64,000 nt of DNA, taken from contig JAQGHU010000044.1 in the NCBI GenBank assembly GCA_028291515.1, forward strand, positions 1 through 64,000, given 5' to 3'. The translations under genes were made by a program, and so were the position numbers. The stretch's first letter is position 1. Every line of letters begins with the position of its first letter. Origin of the DNA: Schlesneria sp. (GTDB taxonomy: Bacteria; Planctomycetota; Planctomycetia; Planctomycetales; Planctomycetaceae). The notes below the pieces were generated by a model that saw nothing but the letters and a program-made list of their open reading frames with translations, did not search any database and had not been told where the DNA came from. Shown here piece by piece: positions 25,738-34,453 of the stretch.

Positions 25738-26634
25738 ATGCGAAGAGGTGACACGGTGAACGACCTGGCAGCGCTCGTATCGGCAATCGGGCGGCAGACG
25801 AACGAAGATGGCGTGTATAACACGGCCATACCGGCGCTCATGCTCTATCGCTCCTCGGGCCCAACGGATCTCACTGCTGTGGTGTACGAGCCTTCGCTGT
25901 GTATTGTCGCGCAAGGGGCCAAGGAGGTGCTGCTGGCCGATGAAACGTACCGGTACGATCCGGCGCACTCTCTGCTTGTGTCGGTCGATCTCCCTGTTGC
26001 CGGTCGAGTCGTTGAGGCGTCGCCCACCCGCCCATGCCTGGTGTTGCGGATCACGATCGATCCCGCCGTCGTTGGAGAACTATTGGCTGACTCCGTGTCC
26101 GGCCCGCTGCAAGGTCCACTCGCGCGTGGCATGGGGGTGACTCCCGTTGAGCCGCCACTGCTGAACGCTGTGACTCGACTTGTCGCAATGCTCGATTATC
26201 CGCAGGACATTGTGTCGCTGTCGCCACTCGTGCTACGCGAGATTACCTACCGAGTGCTGACTGGGCCACAAGGGCTGCGGCTGCGACAGATCGCGGCACC
26301 TGGTGCACCAGCCCAGCGTATTGCCGCGGCGATCAGGTGGCTGAAGAATCACTTCGCGGCCCCGTTCCGGATTGAAGACCTCGCCAAGCACATCCGGATG
26401 AGTCCCTCGGCACTGCATCTGCACTTCAAGAGCGTCACTGCGATGAGCCCGCTGCAATACCAGAAACGACTGCGTCTGGAAGAGGCTCGCCGGCTGATGC
26501 TGGGTGACGGTTTGGAAGCGGCAACGGCTGCGTTCCGCGTCGGCTATGAAAGCCCGTCGCAGTTCAGCCGAGAATATCGCCGCATGTTCGGAGCGCCACC
26601 GCGCCAAGATGTGGCTGGACTGAAGGTTGATTGA
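25738..26634 (+). CDS. AraC-family transcriptional regulator
   Basis: 298 residues from ATG 25738; GTG 25756 with AAGAGG ahead is an alternative. The N-terminal AraC_N cupin-like domain includes YEPSLCIVAQGAKEVLLADE and SLLVSVDLPVAGRVVEASPT. The two C-terminal HTH motifs (~190-295) are IEDLAKHIRMSPSALHLHFK and AAFRVGYESPSQFSREYRRM. This subgroup typically sits divergent from oxidoreductases and activates them. Here it probably controls the zinc alcohol dehydrogenase at 24468-25529. The effector is not deducible. Confidence 0.92.
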   Translation: MRRGDTVNDLAALVSAIGRQTNEDGVYNTAIPALMLYRSSGPTDLTAVVYEPSLCIVAQGAKEVLLADETYRYDPAHSLLVSVDLPVAGRVVEASPTRPCLVLRITIDPAVVGELLADSVSGPLQGPLARGMGVTPVEPPLLNAVTRLVAMLDYPQDIVSLSPLVLREITYRVLTGPQGLRLRQIAAPGAPAQRIAAAIRWLKNHFAAPFRIEDLAKHIRMSPSALHLHFKSVTAMSPLQYQKRLRLEEARRLMLGDGLEAATAAFRVGYESPSQFSREYRRMFGAPPRQDVAGLKVD

Positions 26635-26730
26635 TGCCGACAGTGGTTTGAGTTCAGTTCGAACGATTCGTCTCTTTGTCGAGAATCGAGTCGGTGATAC
26701 GATCTCGATCCAATCAGTTGCCAAGCATTT

Positions 26731-27135
26731 ATGAAAGGGATGGCCTGTGTCGTTCGCACCTGTCGTATCTCTTCAATCGTACTGCTTTTAGTCGCAGGCA
26801 TCGGTTGTCATGGTGCGCCGAAGAACATCAGTCCTTTTGAGGTTACTGAAAAGGTCCCCGTTGGAGCGAGTGAGTCAACGGCACGCCGGCTAATGGAGGC
26901 AAACGGATTTACTTGTACTCGGGTGCAGGATGGTGCTTTTCGCACGCGAGAGCGTGATGCGGAAGGTGACGTGATAAAAGAGCACGAACACCTACGATTT
27001 CTCGACTGTCGTCGTACAGACAAAGCAGGCATTAGGAATGGTCTCGTGACCGCAGTGTCACGCGTTGGAATTGTCCTTGACGGTGATTCGAGAGTGGAAC
27101 GAGTTCTGATTTGGCAAGACTTGACTGGGTTGTAG
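26731..27135 (+). CDS. Small lipoprotein, unknown function
   Basis: 134 residues. The N-terminus MKGMACVVRTCRISSIVLLL continues to VAGIGC, a lipobox with Cys at residue 26. The remaining ~108 residues contain VPVGASESTARRLMEANGFT, a short helix-turn seen in several exported lipoproteins, and a hydrophilic middle with Glu/Arg pairs. I do not recognise a family. Independent gene downstream of the AraC regulator. Confidence 0.72.
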   Translation: MKGMACVVRTCRISSIVLLLVAGIGCHGAPKNISPFEVTEKVPVGASESTARRLMEANGFTCTRVQDGAFRTRERDAEGDVIKEHEHLRFLDCRRTDKAGIRNGLVTAVSRVGIVLDGDSRVERVLIWQDLTGL

Positions 27136-27218
27136 TATCAGAGATTTCGGTCCAACCTGAAATGAGTAGGGTACTCGTTCCAGATGAAGTCGAAGGTGCC
27201 ATAAGGATGTGAGCCTAG

Positions 27219-27758
27219 GACGCCGAGTTCCACGCGACGACACTCGCGGCGCATCAGCCGCTGGAGGGTTTTGATTTCTCGACAACTCCCGAGTCTTTGC
27301 GCGAGATACTGCTCACGCAGCAGATTCCTGTGTGGTTACGTCAGTTGCAGAACTGCCCACGAAACCGGGATAACACATTGGCGCTGGTACTGACCGACAT
27401 CCGGCCGCAACCCGACGCCGTCTTTAAGAAGGTGAATAGTCTTCTTGGGCACTGGACTCGCGAAGACTTTGATCACCGAACAAGCAGGTTGCCGCTTACG
27501 TTGACCCGCTCAACGATCCGGAAAGTTGTGGCTTTCTCAGCGATCCGCTCACGCGCGCTGGGCGAAGGTGGAAATCTATCGAGATTGAACGAGTACCTGA
27601 TCCATCGAGAGACGCAGTTCCGTGATCCGTTCGCTGGCGATTTCGTTCACCTCGGTCTGTTGTTCGCATTGACCCATGGGCCGCAGCCCCTAGATTATGT
27701 TAGCCGGGCCAGGCAACGTGATCAGGTCGTCAGTGATTTCGTATCGAAAGCAGGTTTA
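27219..27758 (+). other. Open frame of protein-like composition ahead of the bestrophin gene (extension or gene remnant)
   Basis: The bestrophin frame is open for 180 codons upstream of its likely ATG (27759), back to a TAG at 27216. Its sequence looks coding (TPESLREILLTQQIPVWLRQ, LNEYLIHRETQFRDPFAGDF, VHLGLLFALTHGPQPLDYVS), yet its earliest plausible start is TTG 27297. No bestrophin has such a domain and I do not recognise it. Possibilities: the 3' part of a lost gene whose frame happens to join, or a lineage-specific N-terminal domain. Confidence 0.4.
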
Positions 27759-28679
27759 ATGGCTTCTGCGCGTGAACTCGAAAATTTTTGGCGCGAGGTG
27801 TTTGCCCTGCGCGGCTCGGTGACTCTGCAAGTGCTTCCACGCGTGTTGACGTTTGGGGCGATCGCGGCGGCGATCTGGATCGTTAACGAAGTGACCCATG
27901 AATTTGACTTTCATCTGGCCGTAGCGCCGTATGAAGTGGCAGGTGCTGTCCTAGGCCTGTTGCTCGTGCTGCGCACTAACGCTGGATATGACCGTTGGTG
28001 GGAGGCCCGCAAGCTTTGGGGCGGGATCGTCAATCAATCTCGGAATCTGGCAATCAGCGGTCTGTCATATGGCCCGAGTGATCCCCTCTGGCAGGCCCGA
28101 TTCGTGCGCTGGGTTGCCGCCTTTCCGCATGTCGCGCGTTGCAGTCTGCGGGGGGAACGTGATCTACCGGCAGTGGCGGCATTACTCAACAATGAAGACG
28201 TGACAAGAATTGTGGCTGCGGGACATATGCCGACTGTCGTCGCGCTTACGCTGGCGCAGATGCTTCGTCAGGCCGTAGACGACGGCAGCATGGATCGCAT
28301 GGCTTTTCTGCAGGTGGACAAGGAGCGAGCCACGTTGATTGATCACATCGGAGCATGTGAACGGATCTTCAAGACGCCGCTGCCGCGTGTCTACGGCATT
28401 ACGATCCGGCGATTCATTTTCCTGTTCCTGGCGGCGCTGCCATTTGCACTGCTGGACAAGGTCGGTGCCTTAACACCGCTCGTGACGATGTTTGTGGCCT
28501 ACCCGATCCTGGCACTCGACCAGACAGGGGTCGAACTGCAACAACCCTTCGCAACCAACAGGCTCGGCCACCTGCCTCTGGACGACATCTCCCAGACAAT
28601 CGAAAAGAACCTAAGCGATCTGTTGCAACTGGTGCAGGAAACGACAGACGATGTCTCAACGGAAAGCTCAGCATCGTAG
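27759..28679 (+). CDS. Bestrophin/UPF0187-family ion-channel-like membrane protein
   Basis: 306 residues from ATG 27759 (CAGG five bases upstream). Bestrophin landmarks in order: RELENFWREVFALRGSVTLQ, first helices LTFGAIAAAIWIVNEV and YEVAGAVLGLLLVLRTNAGY, the signature DRWWEARKLWGGIVNQSRNL, a helical cytosolic part, TPLPRVYGITIRRFIFLFLA, and AYPILALDQTGVELQQPFA. Bacterial members form pentameric cation- or anion-selective channels in the inner membrane. The frame is open upstream (see 27219-27758). Confidence 0.88.
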   Translation: MASARELENFWREVFALRGSVTLQVLPRVLTFGAIAAAIWIVNEVTHEFDFHLAVAPYEVAGAVLGLLLVLRTNAGYDRWWEARKLWGGIVNQSRNLAISGLSYGPSDPLWQARFVRWVAAFPHVARCSLRGERDLPAVAALLNNEDVTRIVAAGHMPTVVALTLAQMLRQAVDDGSMDRMAFLQVDKERATLIDHIGACERIFKTPLPRVYGITIRRFIFLFLAALPFALLDKVGALTPLVTMFVAYPILALDQTGVELQQPFATNRLGHLPLDDISQTIEKNLSDLLQLVQETTDDVSTESSAS

Positions 28680-28687
28680 GTCGTCCA

Positions 28688-29053
28688 CTACTTGTCTTGG
28701 CCCACCGTCTCGGCCTGGTATGTCCAGCCGCACGCTGAGCAGTTGTCTGTCTTCCCCATTGTCTGCCCACAGGCCAAGCAACGAAGTGGCTCGTCATTCT
28801 CGTCTTCGCGAAGGTTGGCAATCCTGCGGGTCTGTGCCCGCAGAATGATTTCTCGGGCAGTGTCGACTTGCGATTCCGCTACCAAAAGCCGAGGAGCAGT
28901 ACACCAGCCCAGAGGATATTCACCACCTTGGAGGCTTTCGCCGTCGATCTCGGCTTGAATGCCGGCGGCTTCCATTGCGATTTGAATCGTGTGCGCCTCG
29001 ATGAGGTCAGCAGCTCGGAACGCTTCGACAAACCGAGTGTCTGTGTATTCCAT
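28688..29053 (-). CDS. DUF2007-domain protein with C-terminal zinc ribbon
   Basis: 121 residues. The N-terminal domain (~5-75) has the DUF2007 pattern: VEAFRAADLIEAHTIQIAME, AAGIQAEIDGESLQGG, APRLLVAESQVDTAREIILR. The tail (~88-112) has two CxxC pairs, LRCLACGQ and CSACGW, spaced like a zinc ribbon. Members are described as putative signal-transducing proteins related to PII-like folds. No operon partner. Confidence 0.82.
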   Translation of the reverse strand: MEYTDTRFVEAFRAADLIEAHTIQIAMEAAGIQAEIDGESLQGGEYPLGWCTAPRLLVAESQVDTAREIILRAQTRRIANLREDENDEPLRCLACGQTMGKTDNCSACGWTYQAETVGQDK

Positions 29054-29158
29054 CGTGGCCCTCGCAAGTCAATTTCGTGATCGCTGCTGTAACACGCATG
29101 TGATGTTACTTCTCAAGGGTTCGCTGTCAATCTCTTGTCAGCGTTGGAGCGGAGAGCG

Positions 29159-29239
29159 GTAGGGTGCGCGGAGTCTTCGGAACGCACCACCAGCGCGATC
29201 TGCGAAATCATGGTGGGTTCCGAAGACTCCACGCCCTAC
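29159..29239. repeat. Inverted-repeat intergenic element, copy 2
   Basis: GTAGGGTGCG and GTCTTCGGAACGCACC on the left and GGGTTCCGAAGACT with GCCCTAC on the right match the element at 15380-15462. The element lies between the DUF2007 and MotA/TolQ/ExbB-like genes. Confidence 0.85.
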
Positions 29240-29251
29240 GACTCAACATCT

Positions 29252-29806
29252 CTACGGTTTAACTGCGGGTTTGACAAACGAACGGAAGATCGACCCCAGC
29301 GTCGCCACCAGATAGCTGGGAGCCATCATCACCAGGCCGAGCATCGGGTTGAGCAGCGAAGAGGCGACACCGTCGGAGATCTCAGATGCTTTGATAGCGG
29401 CGTCGCTCATCGCGATGACTTGGAGCGACGCGATCAGCCCTTTTAACGTACCGAACAGGCCGAGCCAGAATGGAATCGGCACGATGAACACGAGCGCAGC
29501 GCACGCGAACGGGCCTTGGCCACGAATCACGATGAACAGCGTCAGCACAAAACAGGTGAACCCCGCTCCCAAGACGAGCAGGCCGACTAGTCCCATGGAG
29601 CGGATCATCCACCCCACATATGATTCCTGCCGGTGAGAACGAAGCTCTTCTCTCGCGAATTCCTGCGCATCCACAGCGTGAGCATCGCCATGATCGGCCG
29701 CCTGATGCTTATCGGGATGCGTCGCTTCCTGTGCGAGGACGACCGATCCACAGAACAGCAGGCCCACGAAGAACGATGCGAGACGGAAGCGAAGGCTGGT
29801 CCACAT
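29252..29806 (-). CDS. MotA/TolQ/ExbB proton-channel-like membrane protein
   Basis: 184 residues from ATG 29806, chosen because it opens a signal sequence (MWTSLRFRLASFFVGLLFCG, cleavage after VLA); the frame from 29884 adds 26 residues without signal character. A His/Asp-rich periplasmic stretch (~30-55) precedes three membrane helices: SMGLVGLLVLGAGFTCFVLT, FACAALVFIVPIPFWLGLFG, and GVASSLLNPMLGLVMMAPSY. The last two have the small-residue pattern of TolQ/ExbB. No ExbD/TolR partner is adjacent, so its energy-coupling role is uncertain. Confidence 0.66.
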   Translation of the reverse strand: MWTSLRFRLASFFVGLLFCGSVVLAQEATHPDKHQAADHGDAHAVDAQEFAREELRSHRQESYVGWMIRSMGLVGLLVLGAGFTCFVLTLFIVIRGQGPFACAALVFIVPIPFWLGLFGTLKGLIASLQVIAMSDAAIKASEISDGVASSLLNPMLGLVMMAPSYLVATLGSIFRSFVKPAVKP

Positions 29807-29884
29807 GAGGTGTCTTCCCTGATTGTGCGTCCGATGAGCCGCGGGTGCGTGAAGCGAACCAAGTGAAATGTCCAACGCCTTCAT

Positions 29885-30100
29885 GCTACCAGACCGATCC
29901 TCCGCTGCCAGTCCGTAATATGGTCCTCCGGACGAGTCTGATTCGGGTGTTTAATCAGAACAGATCACGGTGAGAGTGTATTTCTCAGTGAAATGCCGTC
30001 AAGTTCCTGTCGGAGTGTGACATGAGCTATTGAGCAGCATCGCCGACCTTCCAGCCAGCCAGCCGCCTCGATCACCTTCCGTTTTGTGACGTCCATTAGT
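29885..30100. other. Intergenic region without recognisable features
   Basis: 216 bases between two reverse-strand genes, holding the 3' end of the sulfatase transcript and the upstream side of the MotA-like gene. I see no promoter pair, hairpin or coding frame worth reporting. Confidence 0.4.
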
Positions 30101-31507
30101 CTAGTTTACAGCTGCGTTCGCGCGGCGCTGCGCACGTCTCGGATTTGCGGCGGCCTGCTTGGTGACTTCCTTGGCGTTCTGGGCCGGGAGCAACTTCGCG
30201 AGTTCGGCTTTCTTCGTTGCGTGTTCGGGGCGATTAGCCAGGTTCGTCCATTCTTTTGGATCTGCAGTCTCGTCGTAGAGTTCTTCGTCGCCGTTGGCAT
30301 AGCGGATATAGCGCCAGCCTTCCGTGCGGACGGCATGGTTGTTGAAGCCAAAGGTAGTGATCGCTGGTTGTGTCCATTCTGATTTCGGGTCAGCCAGCAG
30401 CGAACGGAGGCTCTTACCTTCGACATGCTTGGGTGTGGGAATCCCTGCGAGGTCGGTGAGTGTCGGGTAGATCGACATGAAGTCGACGGTACGGTCACTC
30501 GACGTGCCTGGCTTGGTGATGCCAGGCACGACCCAGATCAACGGGGCGCGGGTCGCTTCTTCCCACAGGGAAAATTTCCGCCAGTGCTGTTTCTCTCCAA
30601 GGTGCCAGCCGTGATCGCCCCACAGGACGATGATCGTGTTGTCTCGTTCGGGGCTCTTGTCAAGCGCGTCGAGCAGGCGACCGATCTGTCCGTCGGTGAA
30701 CGAAATGGCGGCGAGGTACGCCTGCACGGCTTCTTTCCAACGACCCGATTCCAGCATCTCTTTATGGTCGCCATCTGGTTTGGCCATTTTGATCCCGGCG
30801 GGCGGAATGTCCGCGAGGTCTTCCGGCGGTGCTTCGGGCAGCACGATTTTGTCGAGCGGGTGCAGGTCATAATACTTGCGAGGAACATTCCAAGGCATGT
30901 GTGGTTTGAACAAGCCAACCGTCAGCAGCAGTGGCTTCTCGCGTTTCTTCTGCAACTGTTCGATGCCGTAGTTCACGACCTTCCACTCACGCAGATCTTC
31001 GTCCTTGCAGTCGAGTGGTGCGAACTTGATTCCTCCGACGCCAGTGTCCCCAGTTGGAACTGGATCTTTGCCAGGGCTGGCGAGAAAGTCGTCCCATTCG
31101 GATCGTCGAGCGAAACTCTCGTGATAGATCTTTCCTGCGCCAACGACATTGTAGCCCGCCTTGCGGAACGTCGTCGTCAGGGGCAAGTCTTCGGAAATCG
31201 TCGGCCGCCAGTCGTTGTTGTTCGTATAGACTCCACTGGTTGACGGCCGCAAGCCAGTCATCAGCGATGTACGTGACGGATTGCAGAGTGGTGCAGCGCA
31301 GTAAGCCCGGTTGAACTTCATGCCGCGAGCGGCCAGTCGATCGAGATTGGGAGTAATCGTCTGCGCATTGCCATCGAGGAAGCCGACCCAGTCGTTCAGG
31401 TCGTCCACAGCAATGAACAGCACGTTCGGCTTCTTCCCCTCAGCGGCATCCACCACCGAGACCATCAACAGCAGAATCATGCCGAGAGTTTGCAGAGGTC
31501 GTATCAT
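30101..31507 (-). CDS. Exported sulfatase, iduronate-2-sulfatase type (formylglycine-dependent)
   Basis: 468 residues from ATG 31507, with signal peptide MIRPLQTLGMILLLMVSVVD; the extra 20 codons upstream are not needed. Type-I sulfatase motif CNPSRTSLMTG at 75-85, whose Cys75 is converted to formylglycine. Metal-binding residues in VLFIAVDDLNDW (Asp-Asp), GDHGWHLGE and KPHMPWNVP. The C-terminal subdomain contains YIRYANGDEELYDETADPKE, typical of choline- and iduronate-sulfatase relatives. It acts outside the cytoplasm on sulfated glycans or steroids; the natural substrate is unknown. Planctomycetes carry many such genes. A distinct sulfatase-modifying enzyme is not in this window. Confidence 0.94.
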   Translation of the reverse strand: MIRPLQTLGMILLLMVSVVDAAEGKKPNVLFIAVDDLNDWVGFLDGNAQTITPNLDRLAARGMKFNRAYCAAPLCNPSRTSLMTGLRPSTSGVYTNNNDWRPTISEDLPLTTTFRKAGYNVVGAGKIYHESFARRSEWDDFLASPGKDPVPTGDTGVGGIKFAPLDCKDEDLREWKVVNYGIEQLQKKREKPLLLTVGLFKPHMPWNVPRKYYDLHPLDKIVLPEAPPEDLADIPPAGIKMAKPDGDHKEMLESGRWKEAVQAYLAAISFTDGQIGRLLDALDKSPERDNTIIVLWGDHGWHLGEKQHWRKFSLWEEATRAPLIWVVPGITKPGTSSDRTVDFMSIYPTLTDLAGIPTPKHVEGKSLRSLLADPKSEWTQPAITTFGFNNHAVRTEGWRYIRYANGDEELYDETADPKEWTNLANRPEHATKKAELAKLLPAQNAKEVTKQAAANPRRAQRRANAAVN

Positions 31508-31796
31508 CGAAATGTTCCGTGGATGATTGATTGTTTTGGTTTGAACAGTTGGCGGAGCAGGGGGCAATCACTTCTTATGAGTTGCCGCTCCGCGCTAATT
31601 GTAACTTGAGACAGGGCGACTTCGGGACCGTCCTCGCAAATGGGGAGAGCCGTTTCGGCGAATAGACTGCTGCCAGATGTCTGGTCAGGATCCACTTCGA
31701 ATGAAGAAGGCTCGGATTAATCCGTCACCACGATAAACCGGCTGCAATAGTCATTTGACCCGCTGTGATTGTCAACGGTTCCCCGCGGCCCGCACC

Positions 31797-32204
31797 CTAC
31801 GGACGCCTGGTCGGCCAATCTGTTCCAAGATGGGGCCCGACCCAGGTGTCATCCCCGGCGAGCGACTTCGCGACCATGTCCGGTTCGAAAATGAACCATG
31901 CTCCGAAGTAGCAATCGAACCACCACCCGGGGGCAACCTCCAGACAACCCTCACTGATGGAGAGTTCTTCCCCGACATCGTCAACCCAAGCGTCAATGGG
32001 GTCAATCCAGTCATTTGACCAGATGATCATATCGTCATCCATCTGAATGTTGCTGGTCTGTCGACTGACGAAGATGATCAGTTCTCCATCAAACGCCATG
32101 ACGTAAACGGCAGGCTTCCCCTCAATTGTGGGGATCATCCCTCGTGCGGCCTCCTTGTGCCTGGCCGAGTCTTCGGGCGATGGGTAGGGACGCGACATAC
32201 TCAT
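31797..32204 (-). CDS. Hypothetical protein
   Basis: 135 residues from ATG 32204 (a second ATG at 32198). Aromatic-rich, acidic small protein: GKPAVYVMAFDGELIIFVSR, DDMIIWSNDWIDPIDAWVDD, APGWWFDCYFGAWFIFEPD. No signal peptide. No family recognised; composition is protein-like and codon use matches the neighbours, so I consider it real. It stands alone. Confidence 0.6.
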   Translation of the reverse strand: MSMSRPYPSPEDSARHKEAARGMIPTIEGKPAVYVMAFDGELIIFVSRQTSNIQMDDDMIIWSNDWIDPIDAWVDDVGEELSISEGCLEVAPGWWFDCYFGAWFIFEPDMVAKSLAGDDTWVGPHLGTDWPTRRP

Positions 32205-32530
32205 TAGTAATCACTCCACTCGGCGTTCCCAAAGGCGACAATTGCCGGGATTTGATCTGCGGTCGCAGCACGATTGTAACGTATTCCCATCGGCCACTCT
32301 TGGAGATCGTGAGAGCGATCGATCGCGGGCGAACTGGAAGTGGAACGGCCGATTGACTTCGAAGGGTTAGATGCTGTGCCATATCGCCATATTCCGTGGT
32401 TCGCCTAGGTTTCCTGTTCGTGCAGATTCGCGAGATTCGTGGTTACCGCATTCGGAGCGAATTTCCTTCTGGTCGCTCACACAGTAGTCTGCCTGTCCGG
32501 TACTGATCAGTTCTTCAAGGAGTCCAACTT
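32205..32530. other. Promoter region of the oxidoreductase/sulfotransferase cluster
   Basis: 326 bases upstream of the iorB-like gene. AAGGAG at 32516-32521 precedes its GTG start by nine bases. A short dispersed motif (TTCGTGCAGATTCGCGAGATTCGTGGT, key part TTCGTGCAGATTCG) lies at ~32416-32442 and again at ~57546-57572. No clear -35/-10 pair. Confidence 0.5.
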
Positions 32531-33148
32531 GTGACCCTCGAAAATAGTAAGACGACAACAACCTTGATTGCGGGATTGGGCGGTCAGGGGGTCGTTCTGG
32601 CAAGTGGGGTGCTGGCTCAAGCAGCTCTGCTGGCGGGTTATGATGTCTGCCAGAGTGAGATGCATGGTCTAAGCCAGCGATTTGGCAGCGTCTCATGCCA
32701 GGTGCGTCTGGGAACGGGGCTCTATTCTACACATCGTGGCCATAAGGCGGTGGATCTGCTGCTGTCGCTGGAAGGGTTTGAGGCGTTCAAGCAGTTGCCG
32801 TTCCTGCGTCCCGATGGGATCGCTCTGGCCAATCGACTTTGGCGCAAGCCTACGGTTGCCAAGCCACCTACGGCGGCATCGCCGGCGTCGACATCCTCTC
32901 CAGCGCAACTGAATGACCCCCGGATCAGTTGGTTTCCGGGGACCGAGGCGACTGGGCAGGCCAATTGTCCGCGAAGTCTGAATTTCTACATGCTCGGGGT
33001 GCTATCGACGCGAATGGAAATCGATGATATGTACTGGCAGGAAGCCATCGAATCATCGACGTCGAGCCGTGGAAGGAATGTCAATCACGAGATGTTCGCT
33101 ACGGGTCGACAAGTGGCAATACGATCGGAGGCGTGTCGATCGCTTTAA
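32531..33148 (+). CDS. Indolepyruvate:ferredoxin oxidoreductase, beta subunit-like (2-oxoacid oxidoreductase gamma domain)
   Basis: 205 residues from GTG 32531 (AAGGAG upstream). The N-terminus LIAGLGGQGVVLASGVLAQA and SEMHGLSQRFGSVSCQVRLG are standard motifs of the IorB/PorG domain, which docks onto the TPP subunit. The matching alpha subunit is encoded three genes downstream (35512). Together they oxidatively decarboxylate arylpyruvates (from Trp, Phe, Tyr) to arylacetyl-CoA with reduction of ferredoxin. The last ~30 residues (ATGRQVAIRSEACRSL) are less conserved. First gene of a five-gene cluster. Confidence 0.87.
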   Translation: MTLENSKTTTTLIAGLGGQGVVLASGVLAQAALLAGYDVCQSEMHGLSQRFGSVSCQVRLGTGLYSTHRGHKAVDLLLSLEGFEAFKQLPFLRPDGIALANRLWRKPTVAKPPTAASPASTSSPAQLNDPRISWFPGTEATGQANCPRSLNFYMLGVLSTRMEIDDMYWQEAIESSTSSRGRNVNHEMFATGRQVAIRSEACRSL

Positions 33149-33235
33149 TCGTATTTCAGAGCGGATGAACAGGATGTCGCCGCGCTGATTCAGAAAGGTT
33201 ACGGATATCCTGCAAGTAGAAGCCTACGGTGAACA

Positions 33236-34453
33236 ATGAGGGTGGAATCCCGACAAGAGAAATACGGCTCATCGCAGGGAATTTTCAGTATTTGGCAGGG
33301 GATGGATATCCCTAACTGGTGCCGCCTGCTAGCGGGTGTGCCACCCATTCATTGGACGCAGGCTTTGCGGCTGGCGCTCGTGTCGGGGATGAGTGTCAGC
33401 AATTCCGTCTTCAAAGTGATCGAGCATCTCGTGCATGGTGCTGAACTGAAGCGGTATGAACTCCAGAATCCTCCTGTGTTCATCCTGGGGCATTGGCGCA
33501 GTGGCACGACGCTGCTGCACGAGTTGCTTTCCAATGATCCACGGATGATCTGCCCGAATCTGTATCAAATCCTGTCGCCACATCACTGCCTGTTGACCGA
33601 GCCTGTGGTGGCCCCCCTGACGGGATGGATTCTGCCCAAGACGCGGCCGATGGACAACATGCGCATCAGTTGGGACGCGCCGCAGGAAGATGAGACGGCC
33701 CTTTGCAATCTGACAGGACTATCACCGTACATGATGCTGGCCTATCAGGGACAGCGCTGGAAGTACGAGCGATTCTTTGAACTGCAGGATTTGACTCCAC
33801 CAGAGAAACAACGCTGGACGACAGCCTTCACCACATTTCTGAAGAAGGTGGCCCTGCGTCACGAGAAGAAGTTAGGCGCACCACTGCCGGGACAGCGGAT
33901 GTTGCTGAAGTCGCCGACACACACGTACCGAATCCGCTTGTTACTGGAACTGTTTCCCGATGCCCAGTTCATTCACATCGTGCGGAACCCGTATGATGTC
34001 TTTAATTCGGCAATGCATCTGAGAGACCGGTTGTTCGAGTCGAATGCCTTGGGAGTTCCGCGGCACGAAGGTGCGGAAGAAGATGTTTGCACGATGTACG
34101 ACCATCTGTTCAAAGTCTTCGAAGCAGGCCGGCACTTGGTGGCTCCGAAACAGTTTCATGAACTGAAATACGAAGCCCTGGAGCAGGATCCTGTTGGGGA
34201 ACTCGAGAAGATTTATACCCGGTTTGGTTTCGGTGATTTCGAAGCATTGAGAATAAAACTGGACGGTCAACTCGATTTGCACCGCCAATTCCGTAAGAAT
34301 CGGTTTGATATGGCGGAAGAGACCAAGCAGCGGATCTACGATCGCTGGCAGTCGGTCTTCGAACGTTATGATTATCCGAGTGGGCTCGCGGGGGCTCCGC
34401 AGGTGGTCCAGGCACCGCATCTGAATCGGTCTCGGTCTACGAAGCACTACTAG
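33236..34453 (+). CDS. PAPS-dependent sulfotransferase
   Basis: 405 residues. The 5'-phosphosulfate loop is FILGHWRSGTTLLHELL (82-98) and the 3'-phosphate motif is FIHIVRNPYDVFNSAMHL at about 245-262. KSPTHTYRIRLLLELF lies between them and RDRLFE follows. This is the Sulfotransferase_3-like family, which transfers sulfate from PAPS to hydroxyl or amino groups of small molecules or lipids. No signal peptide, so it is cytosolic. Its stop (TAG 34451-34453) overlaps the GTG of the acyltransferase gene by one base, so expression is coupled. Confidence 0.9.
   Translation: MRVESRQEKYGSSQGIFSIWQGMDIPNWCRLLAGVPPIHWTQALRLALVSGMSVSNSVFKVIEHLVHGAELKRYELQNPPVFILGHWRSGTTLLHELLSNDPRMICPNLYQILSPHHCLLTEPVVAPLTGWILPKTRPMDNMRISWDAPQEDETALCNLTGLSPYMMLAYQGQRWKYERFFELQDLTPPEKQRWTTAFTTFLKKVALRHEKKLGAPLPGQRMLLKSPTHTYRIRLLLELFPDAQFIHIVRNPYDVFNSAMHLRDRLFESNALGVPRHEGAEEDVCTMYDHLFKVFEAGRHLVAPKQFHELKYEALEQDPVGELEKIYTRFGFGDFEALRIKLDGQLDLHRQFRKNRFDMAEETKQRIYDRWQSVFERYDYPSGLAGAPQVVQAPHLNRSRSTKHY

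Noticed and set aside
30425-31243. Forward-strand 272-residue frame
   Set aside because: Antisense to the sulfatase, which has full catalytic motifs.
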